Positions 8,384-16,655 of a DNA stretch of 63,632 bases are shown one piece after another (within the stretch, counting starts at the first letter, position 1; the number at the start of each line of letters is the position of its first letter). The notes beneath the pieces were generated by a model, which did not search any database, had not been told where the DNA came from, and saw only the letters and a program-made list of their open reading frames with translations. Source of the stretch: Candidatus Thorarchaeota archaeon (GTDB lineage Archaea; Asgardarchaeota; Thorarchaeia; Thorarchaeales; Thorarchaeaceae); contig SDOA01000006.1 of assembly GCA_004524595.1 (NCBI GenBank), positions 1-63,632 on the forward strand, written 5' to 3'. A program made the translations under genes and the position numbers.

Positions 8384-8848
8384 ATGAGCTTTGATATTAT
8401 TGCTGAGCCAACTGTCAGATGTCCAAAAAATGCGCGACCAAGAAGAGGACGTGGTTTTAGTAAGGAAGAAGCACTACAGGCTGGGCTAACCATAGAAGAT
8501 GCCCGTAAAATGGGTCTGATAGTTGATTTAAGACGTAGGACAGTCTATCCAGAGAATATCGAAGGCCTCAAGCAATATATGAAAGACCTCGAGAAATTAA
8601 TTGCAGCACTTGCAGAAGAAGAAGGTGTTGGTACAAAAGTTCCCACGGCCGCACGTTCAAGTGATGCTATTACTGAATTATCATCTCTTCGGGCAATAAA
8701 GACTGAAGAGGCTAAATTACTTGTTTCAGCAGGAATTACTTCAATTTCCGATCTTGCGTATTGTGAAATTGACAAAGTAGTCAAAAAGACCGGCTTAGAT
8801 GAGGATAGAATCACAGCAATGGTTAAGGCTGCACTGAAAAAGGTGTAA
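8384..8848 (+). CDS. rpl13e: Ribosomal protein eL13 fused to a C-terminal helix-hairpin-helix domain
   Basis: 154-aa protein whose N-terminal 65 residues match the large-subunit ribosomal protein eL13: RPRRGRGFSKEEALQAG, then a DARKMGLIVDLRRRTVYPEN-type segment, then NIEGLKQYM. After an acidic linker (about 66-95) a second domain follows: LRAIKTEEAKLLVSAGITS and ISDLAYCEIDKVVKKTGL, a helix-hairpin-helix of the type seen in RNA polymerase alpha C-terminal and NusA-like domains. GGTGA lies 7 bases before ATG 8384, behind a TATA-like CATTAAATAA. eL13 is patchily present in archaea and universal in eukaryotes. The extra domain may bind rRNA or DNA; this is inference. Confidence 0.85.
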   Translation: MSFDIIAEPTVRCPKNARPRRGRGFSKEEALQAGLTIEDARKMGLIVDLRRRTVYPENIEGLKQYMKDLEKLIAALAEEEGVGTKVPTAARSSDAITELSSLRAIKTEEAKLLVSAGITSISDLAYCEIDKVVKKTGLDEDRITAMVKAALKKV

Positions 8849-8878
8849 TCTGTAGTTATCAGCCATGAGGTGTCCGAA

Positions 8879-9943
8879 ATGGATATTTCTCAGCTAATAT
8901 CCATACTTGAGAACCCCCCTGATGTACCATATCCTGTCATTCTTCCAGATTTTTTTGTAGATCACTATGTCTTAGTACCAACATTCGAGGCCTTTGTACA
9001 CCGCCTTGAATTACTTGCAGGTCAAGGGGGAGGTAATCTCTTAGATAATACGCAGTTCATCCGTAAAGGTGGTAATAGTGTGAACACTGCTTCTGCTCTA
9101 TTATCCCTTGGGCTGAGCCCAAAAATGATTATCACTACTGATGAATATGGAGCATCACTTCTCAAAGCACTTGCTCCATCAGGTTTGGACTTAAGTCATG
9201 TTCATACTGATGGTAGATTATCAACGACCGTTTCAATCGAAACTGAGTATCAGAATCGTAAAATCAATCTCATGATTAGTGATAGTGGCTCTGCATCAAG
9301 CTTCAAATATTCTGATTTGACACCTGAAGATTTTCAAATCATTGAGAATAGTGGACTTGTTGCATTGGTAAATCTTAATCATAATCAGAACGGAGCAGAT
9401 TTAGCTCATGACCTATTTACATATGTCAAAGATACAACAAATGCCATAACCTTCATGGATATTGGAGACCCCTCTAGTCATCCTCACCTAGTTAAGCCAC
9501 TAGCCACTCGTGTTCTCAAGAATGGCTTAGTTGATATCCTTGGTGTCAATGAGAATGAAATAGGTTGGGTTTCTTGGGTGCTGTCAGGAAAGGATGAAAA
9601 ATGGAAGAATCTGGTGTCGAGACCTAATGAATGGCTTCCGGCTGCAAAGATGATTGCCCATGAAACTGGAGTTAGAGTGGATCTACATACTCCTCAATTC
9701 TCTATGAGCGTCATTGACAATGAGGTCTTTTCAGTTCCTTCATTTCAGACTGAGAGCAGAGTTGTTTGTGGAGCTGGTGACGCATGGAATGCTGGTAATA
9801 TCTATGGAGAACTCCTTCGTCTTTCTACATCCGAACGGCTTATTCTCGCTAATGCCGTTGCAGCTCTCTATATCTCCTCTGAAACTGCTAACCACCCCAC
9901 TAGAAACGCAATTGTAGACTTTCTTGAAAGAAAAATGCATTGA
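8879..9943 (+). CDS. PfkB-family carbohydrate kinase
   Basis: Sugar or nucleoside kinase of the ribokinase/PfkB family, 354 aa, cytoplasmic. The N-terminal RKGGNSVNTASALLSLG is the substrate-binding glycine-rich motif, and the C-terminal VVCGAGDAWNAGNIYG carries the anion hole and catalytic Asp (GAGDAW), slightly altered from the common GAGDxF. ATG 8879 is preferred because GAGGTG ends six bases before it; GTG 8870 overlaps that Shine-Dalgarno. It starts 30 bases after eL13, so the two are likely co-transcribed. The substrate is unknown. A second PfkB protein at 21025 is only distantly similar. Confidence 0.85.
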   Translation: MDISQLISILENPPDVPYPVILPDFFVDHYVLVPTFEAFVHRLELLAGQGGGNLLDNTQFIRKGGNSVNTASALLSLGLSPKMIITTDEYGASLLKALAPSGLDLSHVHTDGRLSTTVSIETEYQNRKINLMISDSGSASSFKYSDLTPEDFQIIENSGLVALVNLNHNQNGADLAHDLFTYVKDTTNAITFMDIGDPSSHPHLVKPLATRVLKNGLVDILGVNENEIGWVSWVLSGKDEKWKNLVSRPNEWLPAAKMIAHETGVRVDLHTPQFSMSVIDNEVFSVPSFQTESRVVCGAGDAWNAGNIYGELLRLSTSERLILANAVAALYISSETANHPTRNAIVDFLERKMH

Positions 9944-10022
9944 AGAAGTGGCAAAAAGCTACTTAAACCTCGATATCTAACGTTTAAACAGAATAGAATT
10001 CGTAAGGTTAGGTGTAACTCCT

Positions 10023-10961
10023 TTGGAACTTGAACGTGTACTCACAAAACTGAAGTTTGATGATTCAGTGAATGGGTATGCGTTGATTACTAACGATGGT
10101 CAGCCATTTCTTTCATTTTCACTTCCTGATGAAGTTCTACCTCAAATCAAAGGGACATTGAAGATTCATCGAGAAGGTCTGAAACTGGTTAATATTATGA
10201 CTGGTGAAGGTATTGTCGTTCTAGCAAAAGTTGATGCTAAGTGGGTTCTTGCAGTTCTGTTCTCTTCCGAACTGCAATTAGGAACTGCTTTATCTCGAAC
10301 AAAAGATGTTGTTGACCTTCTTAAACAGGTCACGCTCCCACCACCACCGATTCCTATTGAAGAAGATGAGTTGGTGGAAGAGATATCAATGGATGATGCC
10401 TCCATCATTGAAGAATCTACCACTATCGCAGAAATTGAGCCAGAGATTGAAGTTACTCAAGAACCAGACATTCCCAAGGTAGTCCGTGTCTTTCATGGAT
10501 GTGTAGTACATAGAGGGAGTCGATACACCGAGGCAATGACTCTCGATTCTGTTCTGAATTCAGAAATGAAGAAAGCGTATTCGAATCTAGGAGTAGACAT
10601 ACTTCTCATAGCAGATGAGAAGATGACTATTTACAAGATTGCGGATCGTCTAGCTAAACCTGTAGAGCGCGTTTTGGAAGCCGTAAAGTGGTGCGTTCGA
10701 GAAGGTATTGTGGATGTTGAATGTCCTGATGAACAAGAACCCAGTCAAAAAGAGATAGTTGAGCTTCCTCTATACGAAGGGAAAATCGACAAAGCGAAGA
10801 AAGACCATCGTTCTATCCTCGAGCTCTGTGATGGAAAACGAACCCTTCAGGAGATAGCCAATGAGCTCGGAATACCATATTTCCAAGCATTACAAAGCGT
10901 TCTTCCATATCGTGGAAAAACTCTCAGGTTTATTCGTACTGATAAATTGTCAAGAGGTTAA
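10023..10961 (+). CDS. Roadblock/longin-like plus winged-helix protein, module A
   Basis: 312-aa protein. Residues 1-105 form a compact alpha/beta domain (LERVLTKLKFDD, GYALITNDGQPFLSF, GEGIVVLAKVDAKWVLAVLF) that looks roadblock/longin-like. A proline- and Glu-rich linker (PPPPIPIEEDE onward, about 106-160) follows, then a C-terminal region with two winged-helix-like units (IYKIADRLAKPVERVLEAVKWC and RTLQEIANELGIPYFQALQSV). The gene at 12825 is a clear paralogue (shared LxxLxFDDxVxGY, ELQLGxAxxKTKxV and LPPPP). TTG 10023 is the start, with TAGGTG upstream. It overlaps the ribosome-binding site of the V4R gene 4 bases downstream, so the two proteins are probably made together. The domain assignment is inference from pattern. 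Confidence 0.7.
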   Translation: MELERVLTKLKFDDSVNGYALITNDGQPFLSFSLPDEVLPQIKGTLKIHREGLKLVNIMTGEGIVVLAKVDAKWVLAVLFSSELQLGTALSRTKDVVDLLKQVTLPPPPIPIEEDELVEEISMDDASIIEESTTIAEIEPEIEVTQEPDIPKVVRVFHGCVVHRGSRYTEAMTLDSVLNSEMKKAYSNLGVDILLIADEKMTIYKIADRLAKPVERVLEAVKWCVREGIVDVECPDEQEPSQKEIVELPLYEGKIDKAKKDHRSILELCDGKRTLQEIANELGIPYFQALQSVLPYRGKTLRFIRTDKLSRG

Positions 10962-10965
10962 ATCA

Positions 10966-11472
10966 ATGGGTGTTAAAGGTAAACTTGGATGGGCTTTAAA
11001 AGTTGAAAAAGTATCAAAAGTGCTTTTTCAAGCGAGCTATAGGGAACTCATGAACTTACTCATGATTACCAGTGAAAACGTGAACGAAATCAATCAAAAG
11101 ATGACTGATATTGGATTTCGTGTGGGCGAAACACTTCTTATGGATTACGCTGATCGAATCAGACAACATGCAGTATCCTTTGATCAATTTTCAAAGACAC
11201 TGCAACTTGCATACAAAGTGAACTCAGGTCAAGAATTCACATCGGTCCATATCAGTGATGACAAAAGAACTATCAAATTCACAGATGAAAACTGTCCAAT
11301 ATGTCAGGGAGTTGTAATCAGTGATATGCCCGGTCTTCAGTATTGTGTTCTTGTCAGTGGCGTATTTAATGCTGTGATGAAATTACGTGGCTTTACTGCA
11401 GATAGTTTCCAAGAGTCCTGCAAAGCTCTTGGTGATGATGTTTGTACATGGACATTGATTCTAAGAGATTAA
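10966..11472 (+). CDS. V4R/Bet3-like (TRAPP-family fold) protein, module A
   Basis: 168-aa protein of the V4R/Bet3 superfamily. Helical N-terminal half (residues 1-95), then the cysteine-rich C-terminal half: CPICQG (about 108-113), GLQYCVLVSGVFNAVM and the signature FQESCKALGDDVCTWTLIL. This matches V4R/Bet3 domains, which bind hydrophobic ligands in prokaryotes and form the core of the TRAPP tether in eukaryotes. ATG 10966 has AAGAGG 7 bases upstream inside the end of the preceding gene; the longer frame from 10861 overlaps that gene and is unlikely. It is paralogous to 13845-14318 (shared CxxCQ, YC, FQESCxAxGxxVCxW). Confidence 0.75.
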   Translation: MGVKGKLGWALKVEKVSKVLFQASYRELMNLLMITSENVNEINQKMTDIGFRVGETLLMDYADRIRQHAVSFDQFSKTLQLAYKVNSGQEFTSVHISDDKRTIKFTDENCPICQGVVISDMPGLQYCVLVSGVFNAVMKLRGFTADSFQESCKALGDDVCTWTLILRD

Positions 11473-11570
11473 TGACCATTAGTCATTCTAAATAAGGCGG
11501 CCATATGGAATAGGTATAAAACGATTAGGGAGAAAAGACCTTATACTTGTAAACAACGGAGGTATCCTCT

Positions 11571-12089
11571 TTGGGTCAAGGCATAGGTACAATATTTGGG
11601 TTCATTACGGCTTTTGCTATCACCTTCCTAGTGATGACTTTCGGAATATATATGCCAGAAGACTTGATCTCCTCAAATATTGTAACTGATTTTCTAAGTC
11701 ACACTGATCTTGAGCTAAGGTTAGCAGTAGTAGGTACTATTCTGTATCCTTCAGCTTTGGGGGGTGCCAGTCTGGGTGTTCTACTAAACTTTGGGGCACG
11801 TGGCGCTTCTGTCCTCATGTTTCTTGCATGGGGAACAGGTGGTCTAATTGCAGGATTGTTATCAAAGGACTTTCTTCCAGGAATTCTCTCTGCAATGTTT
11901 TCTGCAATTATTGGTGCTTTTCTAACTTGGTTATTATTCTTTATGATTTCACCTGGTTTTGATATCGTTGCAATCTTTGGTCCGGCTTCTCTATTAATGA
12001 TGCAGGCATCTTTGGAAGGTGCAATCTATCCCTGTATCGCATGTGCTATCGGTGGTCTTTTAGGCGGTGGCATCACCAGAAACCGTTAA
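11571..12089 (+). CDS. Integral membrane protein, unknown
   Basis: 172-aa protein with about five hydrophobic segments (GTIFGFITAFAITFLVMTFG; VVGTILYPSALGGASLGVLL; SVLMFLAWGTGGLIAGLL; ILSAMFSAIIGAFLTWLLFF; YPCIACAIGGLLGGG) and many small residues, typical of a small membrane-embedded protein. TTG 11571 has GGAGG about nine bases upstream. Its stop overlaps the stop of the convergent membrane gene by four bases. It lies between the two roadblock/V4R modules and might be a membrane partner of module A, but nothing in the sequence proves it. Confidence 0.7.
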   Translation: MGQGIGTIFGFITAFAITFLVMTFGIYMPEDLISSNIVTDFLSHTDLELRLAVVGTILYPSALGGASLGVLLNFGARGASVLMFLAWGTGGLIAGLLSKDFLPGILSAMFSAIIGAFLTWLLFFMISPGFDIVAIFGPASLLMMQASLEGAIYPCIACAIGGLLGGGITRNR

Positions 12090-12652
12090 TCTTCTGAATA
12101 TCTCAAAATCGTTCCACATTCAGAACAGATGAGTGGATTTGATTTGAAGACTGCACCACATATACATCTTGTTTCAATCTTATTTGGGATGGGCGGTTCT
12201 TTCTGTCTTCTAACTCGTTCTATTAAGATAGATAATGGGTATGCACTTATCAATGATGAGAGCGACACAATGACTGACAAAGCAAATTTGTATATCAGGC
12301 TAATATTTCGCGTAGGGGAATCCCAAAACTCCGGACTTACTAGTACTATTGATAGAAGCGTAAAAATTCCTTGAATAATCCCAACCCATAGTGCTGATCT
12401 TACTGTGTTCCACCCTCTCTTAGAGAAGGGTGTAATTATGATTCCAACAATAACCCACGTTATGATATAAGCTGGGATATAACTTGTAGTCAATAATCCT
12501 TGAAATGTAGACTGAAGAGCGTTGTTTCCCTCTAAAATGAACCATACTATATCATATGGCGCAGGATACTCCACTTCTGAGAGACCCAATAGAACAACTA
12601 TTGTAATAGCTCCGATAATTGAACCCAAGACTCCTGCTAGCAGATTTCTCAT
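12086..12652 (-). CDS. Membrane protein with C-terminal zinc ribbon
   Basis: 188-aa protein with four predicted membrane segments (residues 4-24, about 55-75, 87-110, 123-147) and a cytoplasmic C-terminal zinc ribbon with C-x-C (CICG) and C-x2-C (CSECG) pairs around residues 165-182. Zinc-ribbon tails on small membrane proteins are common in archaea and usually of unknown role. ATG 12652 has GAGGAGATAAG directly upstream. It is convergent with the membrane gene at 11571 and divergent from module B. Confidence 0.72.
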   Translation of the reverse strand: MRNLLAGVLGSIIGAITIVVLLGLSEVEYPAPYDIVWFILEGNNALQSTFQGLLTTSYIPAYIITWVIVGIIITPFSKRGWNTVRSALWVGIIQGIFTLLSIVLVSPEFWDSPTRNISLIYKFALSVIVSLSSLISAYPLSILIERVRRQKEPPIPNKIETRCICGAVFKSNPLICSECGTILRYSED

Positions 12653-12824
12653 CTTATCTCCTCATCAAACTAGTTCAGAGGACATATTGTTATCCACTTA
12701 ACCGTTTTTGAATAATCCATTCATATTATTTTGATAACATGACCGCAATCCTTTTCAGACGACTTTAGGAAGAAAATATTGTACGGGTATTTTTGTTCAG
12801 GTTAGTGTCCGTGAGGTGTTATAT

Positions 12825-13820
12825 ATGTCCAAAGATTTGGAGCGTGCACTGTCAAAACTTAGATTTGATGATCAAGTTCTTGGGTATTCCTTGATGACGA
12901 AAGTAGGAAGACCCTTTGTCAGTTTTGCATTTCCTGATGAACTTTTTCCAAGAGTAAAAGACAGCATCAAACTATACAAAACTGATCTTCGCCTTATGAC
13001 AATTGATACTGAGAAAGGTCTAGTTGTTCTATCCCCCGTTGACGATAATTGGATTTTAACAGTATTGTATGTGCCTGAACTCCAACTTGGATTAGCTATT
13101 GCAAAGACTAAGAATGTCCTTCGACTACTGGAAGGAATCGAACTACCACCTCCTCCTGAAGATTTCGAAGAGTCTTCTGAAGCCAATCTTCAAGTTCTCG
13201 AGAGTATCGCAATTAATGCAGCTTCAGTAGAGGAAGCTCCAGTCATGACTCCGGAACCACAAGCAACTGCTCCGTCAATTGAAGAACCAGTTGCTCCTGT
13301 TGAAAAAGAATTAACACAAGCAGACTTCACTATATTGCCGTCTACAATCCCTGGGAGAGGTCCTAATTATTCGAAAGCCCTTCTTCTTGATTCCGAACTG
13401 TATAGTGAAATGAAGAAGAAATATCGCAATTTTGGATTTGATGTCCTGATGCTTGTAGATGGTGAAAATAATGTTACACATATTGCAGACTCAATGTTCC
13501 AACCCAATGATAGAGTAATTGATCTTCTTCTTTGGGGTGCAACACGAGGTATTATCATAGTTCCAAGGATTGAAGAAAGTTCTATTCCTTCCGCGGTAGG
13601 AACTAGCAGTGCAATAGTAGGCAAATATGTCAAATGTCCGAAATTTGAAGGAGATCTCTCAAAAATATCTGATGATGATCTAAATATAATCCGATTATGT
13701 GACGGTAAGAAAACACCTGAACAGATTGCAGAAACGACAAAACAACCCCTACCTAAGATCGTTCAGACTATTGCAAAGTATAGAAAACAAGGTCTCAAAA
13801 TGATTGGTCGAACAATCTGA
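12825..13820 (+). CDS. Roadblock/longin-like plus winged-helix protein, module B
   Basis: 331-aa paralogue of 10023-10961 with the same three-part plan: N-terminal alpha/beta domain (residues 1-110, LERALSKLRFDDQVLGYSL), Pro/Glu/Ala-rich linker (about 110-170) and C-terminal winged-helix-like region (VTHIADSMFQPNDRVIDLLLWG and TPEQIAETTKQPLPKIVQTIAKY). ATG 12825 has GTGAGGTG seven bases upstream; an upstream GTG at 12816 lies inside that site. The V4R gene follows after 24 bases, repeating the arrangement of module A. It is a regulatory or scaffold protein by inference. Confidence 0.7.
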   Translation: MSKDLERALSKLRFDDQVLGYSLMTKVGRPFVSFAFPDELFPRVKDSIKLYKTDLRLMTIDTEKGLVVLSPVDDNWILTVLYVPELQLGLAIAKTKNVLRLLEGIELPPPPEDFEESSEANLQVLESIAINAASVEEAPVMTPEPQATAPSIEEPVAPVEKELTQADFTILPSTIPGRGPNYSKALLLDSELYSEMKKKYRNFGFDVLMLVDGENNVTHIADSMFQPNDRVIDLLLWGATRGIIIVPRIEESSIPSAVGTSSAIVGKYVKCPKFEGDLSKISDDDLNIIRLCDGKKTPEQIAETTKQPLPKIVQTIAKYRKQGLKMIGRTI

Positions 13821-13844
13821 TAATTGCTCAGAGGTTTAAGTCTA

Positions 13845-14318
13845 ATGCCTAAGATCGAAAATCCATTACTACTCAGTCTTTATTCATACTATGTTGACAA
13901 AGTGCTATCTGAAACATCAAATATAGATGAGGCGAATCAGAAGCTCCGAGATCTTGGAAGAGAGATTGGTCAACAGATCTATTTGAATACAGAAATCGTG
14001 GAAAAGACAAAGGACAGTGTCACGACACGTGAAGATGTATCAAAGCTGATTGAAGTTGTCTTCAAAGCACTCTATGATAAGAAACCTAGCGATGTTGATA
14101 TGAAGACTGCTCGCGGGTCTGTACGTATCAGCGATACCGATTGTGTATGGTGTCAAGAGATCAATCTTGAAGGCATGAGAGGTTTTGGATATTGTGAGAT
14201 CTTTAGTGGTATTCTCGAACAAATACTAGAGTTTAAGGGTGTAGAAGCAAAAGTCTTTCAAGAGAGTTGTCGTGCGACAGGTTCTGAAGTTTGCGTATGG
14301 AATGTGCGGTTGGCATAG
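13845..14318 (+). CDS. V4R/Bet3-like protein, module B
   Basis: 157-aa paralogue of the module A V4R protein. The N-terminal half is helical (LLLSLYSYYVDKVLS; NQKLRDLGREIGQQIY). The C-terminal half has CVWCQEINLEGMRGFGYCEIFSG and the signature FQESCRATGSEVCVWNVRL. ATG 13845 has AGAGG upstream. The conserved cysteines (CxxC, YC, SC and VC) suggest a metal site or structural disulphides, as in other V4R domains. It most likely forms a pair with the protein encoded just upstream; this is inference from the duplicated gene order. Confidence 0.75.
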   Translation: MPKIENPLLLSLYSYYVDKVLSETSNIDEANQKLRDLGREIGQQIYLNTEIVEKTKDSVTTREDVSKLIEVVFKALYDKKPSDVDMKTARGSVRISDTDCVWCQEINLEGMRGFGYCEIFSGILEQILEFKGVEAKVFQESCRATGSEVCVWNVRLA

Positions 14319-14380
14319 ACCATCGCAACAAAGCACTTAACAATCATCAGCTAAAATTCACAAATGCTGGGGCTTTTCAA

Positions 14381-14935
14381 ATGACAGATCAAGAAAAAGT
14401 AATTCCTTGGTGGCAAGGTCGATTAAAGGAACGCGACCTCATGAGGGCGTTTTTTGCCAAGACTTGGAATAAGATTGGAAATAGAATTGCAGTCATGTTT
14501 CCTGACCGTGTTCGGGATTTGTACTATTCTGCAGGTCGCCTTGCGGGTCTTGAGGCACAGCGTGAATACTTCAAATTGGGCAAACAGAAACCCCCCGGAG
14601 ACTTTAAGGGAATTATCGAGTTTATTAAAATGTCTTTAGAAACATTGATTGTGCCATTTGGAGAAATCAAGATTACCAAACTTTACAAATTATGGCTTGA
14701 TGAAGAGGCTATAATCGAAATCGAAGACAATCCATATGCATCAGGACATGAAGCGGATGAGCCTTCCTGTCACTTTTTAAAAGGCTTCATTGAAGCAGTT
14801 TTAGAGTATCTTACTGACTTCAACAGAATTGAATACGAAAAATTAGTAGTGACTGAAGACAAATGTATGTCTACAGGCTCAGATACTTGTTCGTTCAAGA
14901 TTACAATGTCTTATCCTGCGCGGGGAACAAGTTAA
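14381..14935 (+). CDS. Third V4R-domain protein
   Basis: 184-aa protein with a diverged V4R/Bet3-like C-terminal half: EPSCHFLKGFIEAVLEYL and VVTEDKCMSTGSDTCSFKITM (the C-x4-GSDTCxF end is the V4R signature). The N-terminal half is helical (LMRAFFAKTWNKIGNRIAVMF; YYSAGRLAGLEAQREYF). It lacks the CxxC pair of the two other V4R proteins. ATG 14381 is the preferred start; the open frame back to 14291 overlaps the previous gene. It begins 62 bases after module B and is probably in the same transcript. Confidence 0.68.
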   Translation: MTDQEKVIPWWQGRLKERDLMRAFFAKTWNKIGNRIAVMFPDRVRDLYYSAGRLAGLEAQREYFKLGKQKPPGDFKGIIEFIKMSLETLIVPFGEIKITKLYKLWLDEEAIIEIEDNPYASGHEADEPSCHFLKGFIEAVLEYLTDFNRIEYEKLVVTEDKCMSTGSDTCSFKITMSYPARGTS

Positions 14936-15006
14936 TAGTGCAAAACTTCAACAAACATATTGCTTAACTACTAAACCATATTAAGGTTCGTGGTGGTAGA
15001 ACTCAT

Positions 15007-15810
15007 ATGAGCAGCCAATTCACTAGAAAAATTCTCATTGGATTTTCCTTCTTACTTATTACATGGGGAATAGTTGGCATTGCTCTATCTGAGTCTGGAT
15101 TTGGAATTATTGATTCATCAACAAAGGATATTTCCCTGGCCATGAATGACAATCAAGCTGTTTTCACCGTCGATTACGCTATGTCACTTGTATCTAGCGG
15201 TACTATCAATGTCACACTTGATGCTATTGCTTGGTCCGGTATTGGTACCCTTGATTTCTGGACTCATTGGGTTAGTAAATCCGTTGACATCGGTTTTATG
15301 GCATTGATAATTGGTACAATCTCCATTGAACGAGTCAAGGATAAACGCCTTTTGAAATTGCGTGATAGAGTTGCTGATGAGATTGCAGCAAATCCTGGTG
15401 TTCATCTTAGAGAGCTGCACAGATCAATTGGATGTGCAATGGGTGCTCTCCAGTATCATCTAAAGAATTTGGAAGATGAGGGTGTTGTAACATCGCTCAG
15501 AGCGGGAAATGTTCGACATGTCTTTCCTCAGGGATATTCAGATGATGAACGTGTGCTCATATTGACCGCACTCTCTAGAAATCCCACTATTGGTGCAATA
15601 TTGATCCAATGCTTAAATAATGGTCAGACGACTCAAGCAGAGATAAGCAGAATACTTGATCTTGATAAGAGTCTCATCTCCTATTACACAAGTAGTCTTT
15701 TGAAGGCAGATATTCTTCGCACTGTCAAGGTCTTTGGCAGAGAGAAACCAGTTATTCTAACTGACTGGGCACGTACAACCTTGACATGTTCAGATATTTT
15801 AGTACAATAG
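15007..15810 (+). CDS. Membrane-anchored winged-helix transcriptional regulator
   Basis: 267-aa protein with two N-terminal membrane segments (about 8-28 and 94-112) flanking an external loop of about 65 residues. Two winged-helix domains follow in the cytoplasmic part: VADEIAANPGVHLRELHRSIG with GALQYHLKNLEDEG, and TTQAEISRILDLDKSLISYYTSSL. The ArsR/MarR-like helix-turn-helix pairs suggest DNA binding at the membrane in response to an outside or membrane signal. It stands alone between the V4R cluster and an ABC exporter on the same strand, and could regulate either. ATG 15007 has only a weak ribosome-binding site. Confidence 0.75.
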   Translation: MSSQFTRKILIGFSFLLITWGIVGIALSESGFGIIDSSTKDISLAMNDNQAVFTVDYAMSLVSSGTINVTLDAIAWSGIGTLDFWTHWVSKSVDIGFMALIIGTISIERVKDKRLLKLRDRVADEIAANPGVHLRELHRSIGCAMGALQYHLKNLEDEGVVTSLRAGNVRHVFPQGYSDDERVLILTALSRNPTIGAILIQCLNNGQTTQAEISRILDLDKSLISYYTSSLLKADILRTVKVFGREKPVILTDWARTTLTCSDILVQ

Positions 15811-15902
15811 CTGGCCAACCTCTATCCTTATCTTTAACTTGAATCTGCACCAGTTAATACTCTGATTACAAAGATCCAGTATAATCAGTAGGTGTATTGA
15901 TA

Positions 15903-16655
15903 ATGTCTGATGATGACAATATTGAATCCGTGGAATATACTCAGGATGATCTTGATACTGATGATTTCAAACATGTAAAACATGCAGTAAAGCTTGTAGG
16001 TGTTTCTCGAAATTATAAATTTGGCAGAAACGAGGTTGAAGCGTTAAGAAACGTGAACTTTGAAGCAAACCTTGGAGATTTTATTGTGGTCGCAGGACGT
16101 TCAGGTTCTGGGAAGACAACACTATTGAACATCATTGGCGCAATCGATCTGGCGACCTCTGGTCGCGTCTTTGTAATGGATGTACCCATAAATGATTACG
16201 ATGAAGCATTCAGATCCTCCTTTAGACTCATTAATACCGGATTCATCTTTCAAAGTTACAATCTGATATCAACGCTCACTGCAATTGAGAATATAATGTT
16301 TCCAATGCAACTCTATGAGAAACTTCCGATGGAACTACGTGATGAGGCGATGATACTTCTAGAACGTGTTGAAATGGAACACCGTGCAGACCATCTTCCC
16401 TGGCAACTTAGTTCCGGCGAACAACAACGCGTAGCAATAGCACGGGCAATGGCAAATGACCCTCCTATCATACTTGCAGATGAACCAACTGCAAATCTTG
16501 ATGGTGATAGTGGACAGATGGTTCGGGAGATTCTCGTGGAACTAAACAAGATGGGTAAGGCAGTCATCGTTATGACCCACGATCAAGGCATAATGCAGCA
16601 ATCTGGAATCAGAAGATTCACATTGGATGCCGGGGAGTTGCACTCAAATGTCTGA
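15903..16655 (+). CDS. ABC transporter ATP-binding protein (MacB/LolD type)
   Basis: 250-aa ATPase of the LolCDE/MacB exporter group. After an acidic N-terminal tail of about 25 residues come Walker A (AGRSGSGKTTLL), Q-loop (FIFQSYNLI), ABC signature (LSSGEQQRVAIARAM), Walker B (IILADEPTANLD) and the H-loop (VIVMTHD). The signature has SSGEQ rather than SGGEQ. ATG 15903 has AGGTG eight bases upstream. The permease start lies inside the last eight bases of this gene, so the pair is translationally coupled. Confidence 0.9.
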   Translation: MSDDDNIESVEYTQDDLDTDDFKHVKHAVKLVGVSRNYKFGRNEVEALRNVNFEANLGDFIVVAGRSGSGKTTLLNIIGAIDLATSGRVFVMDVPINDYDEAFRSSFRLINTGFIFQSYNLISTLTAIENIMFPMQLYEKLPMELRDEAMILLERVEMEHRADHLPWQLSSGEQQRVAIARAMANDPPIILADEPTANLDGDSGQMVREILVELNKMGKAVIVMTHDQGIMQQSGIRRFTLDAGELHSNV

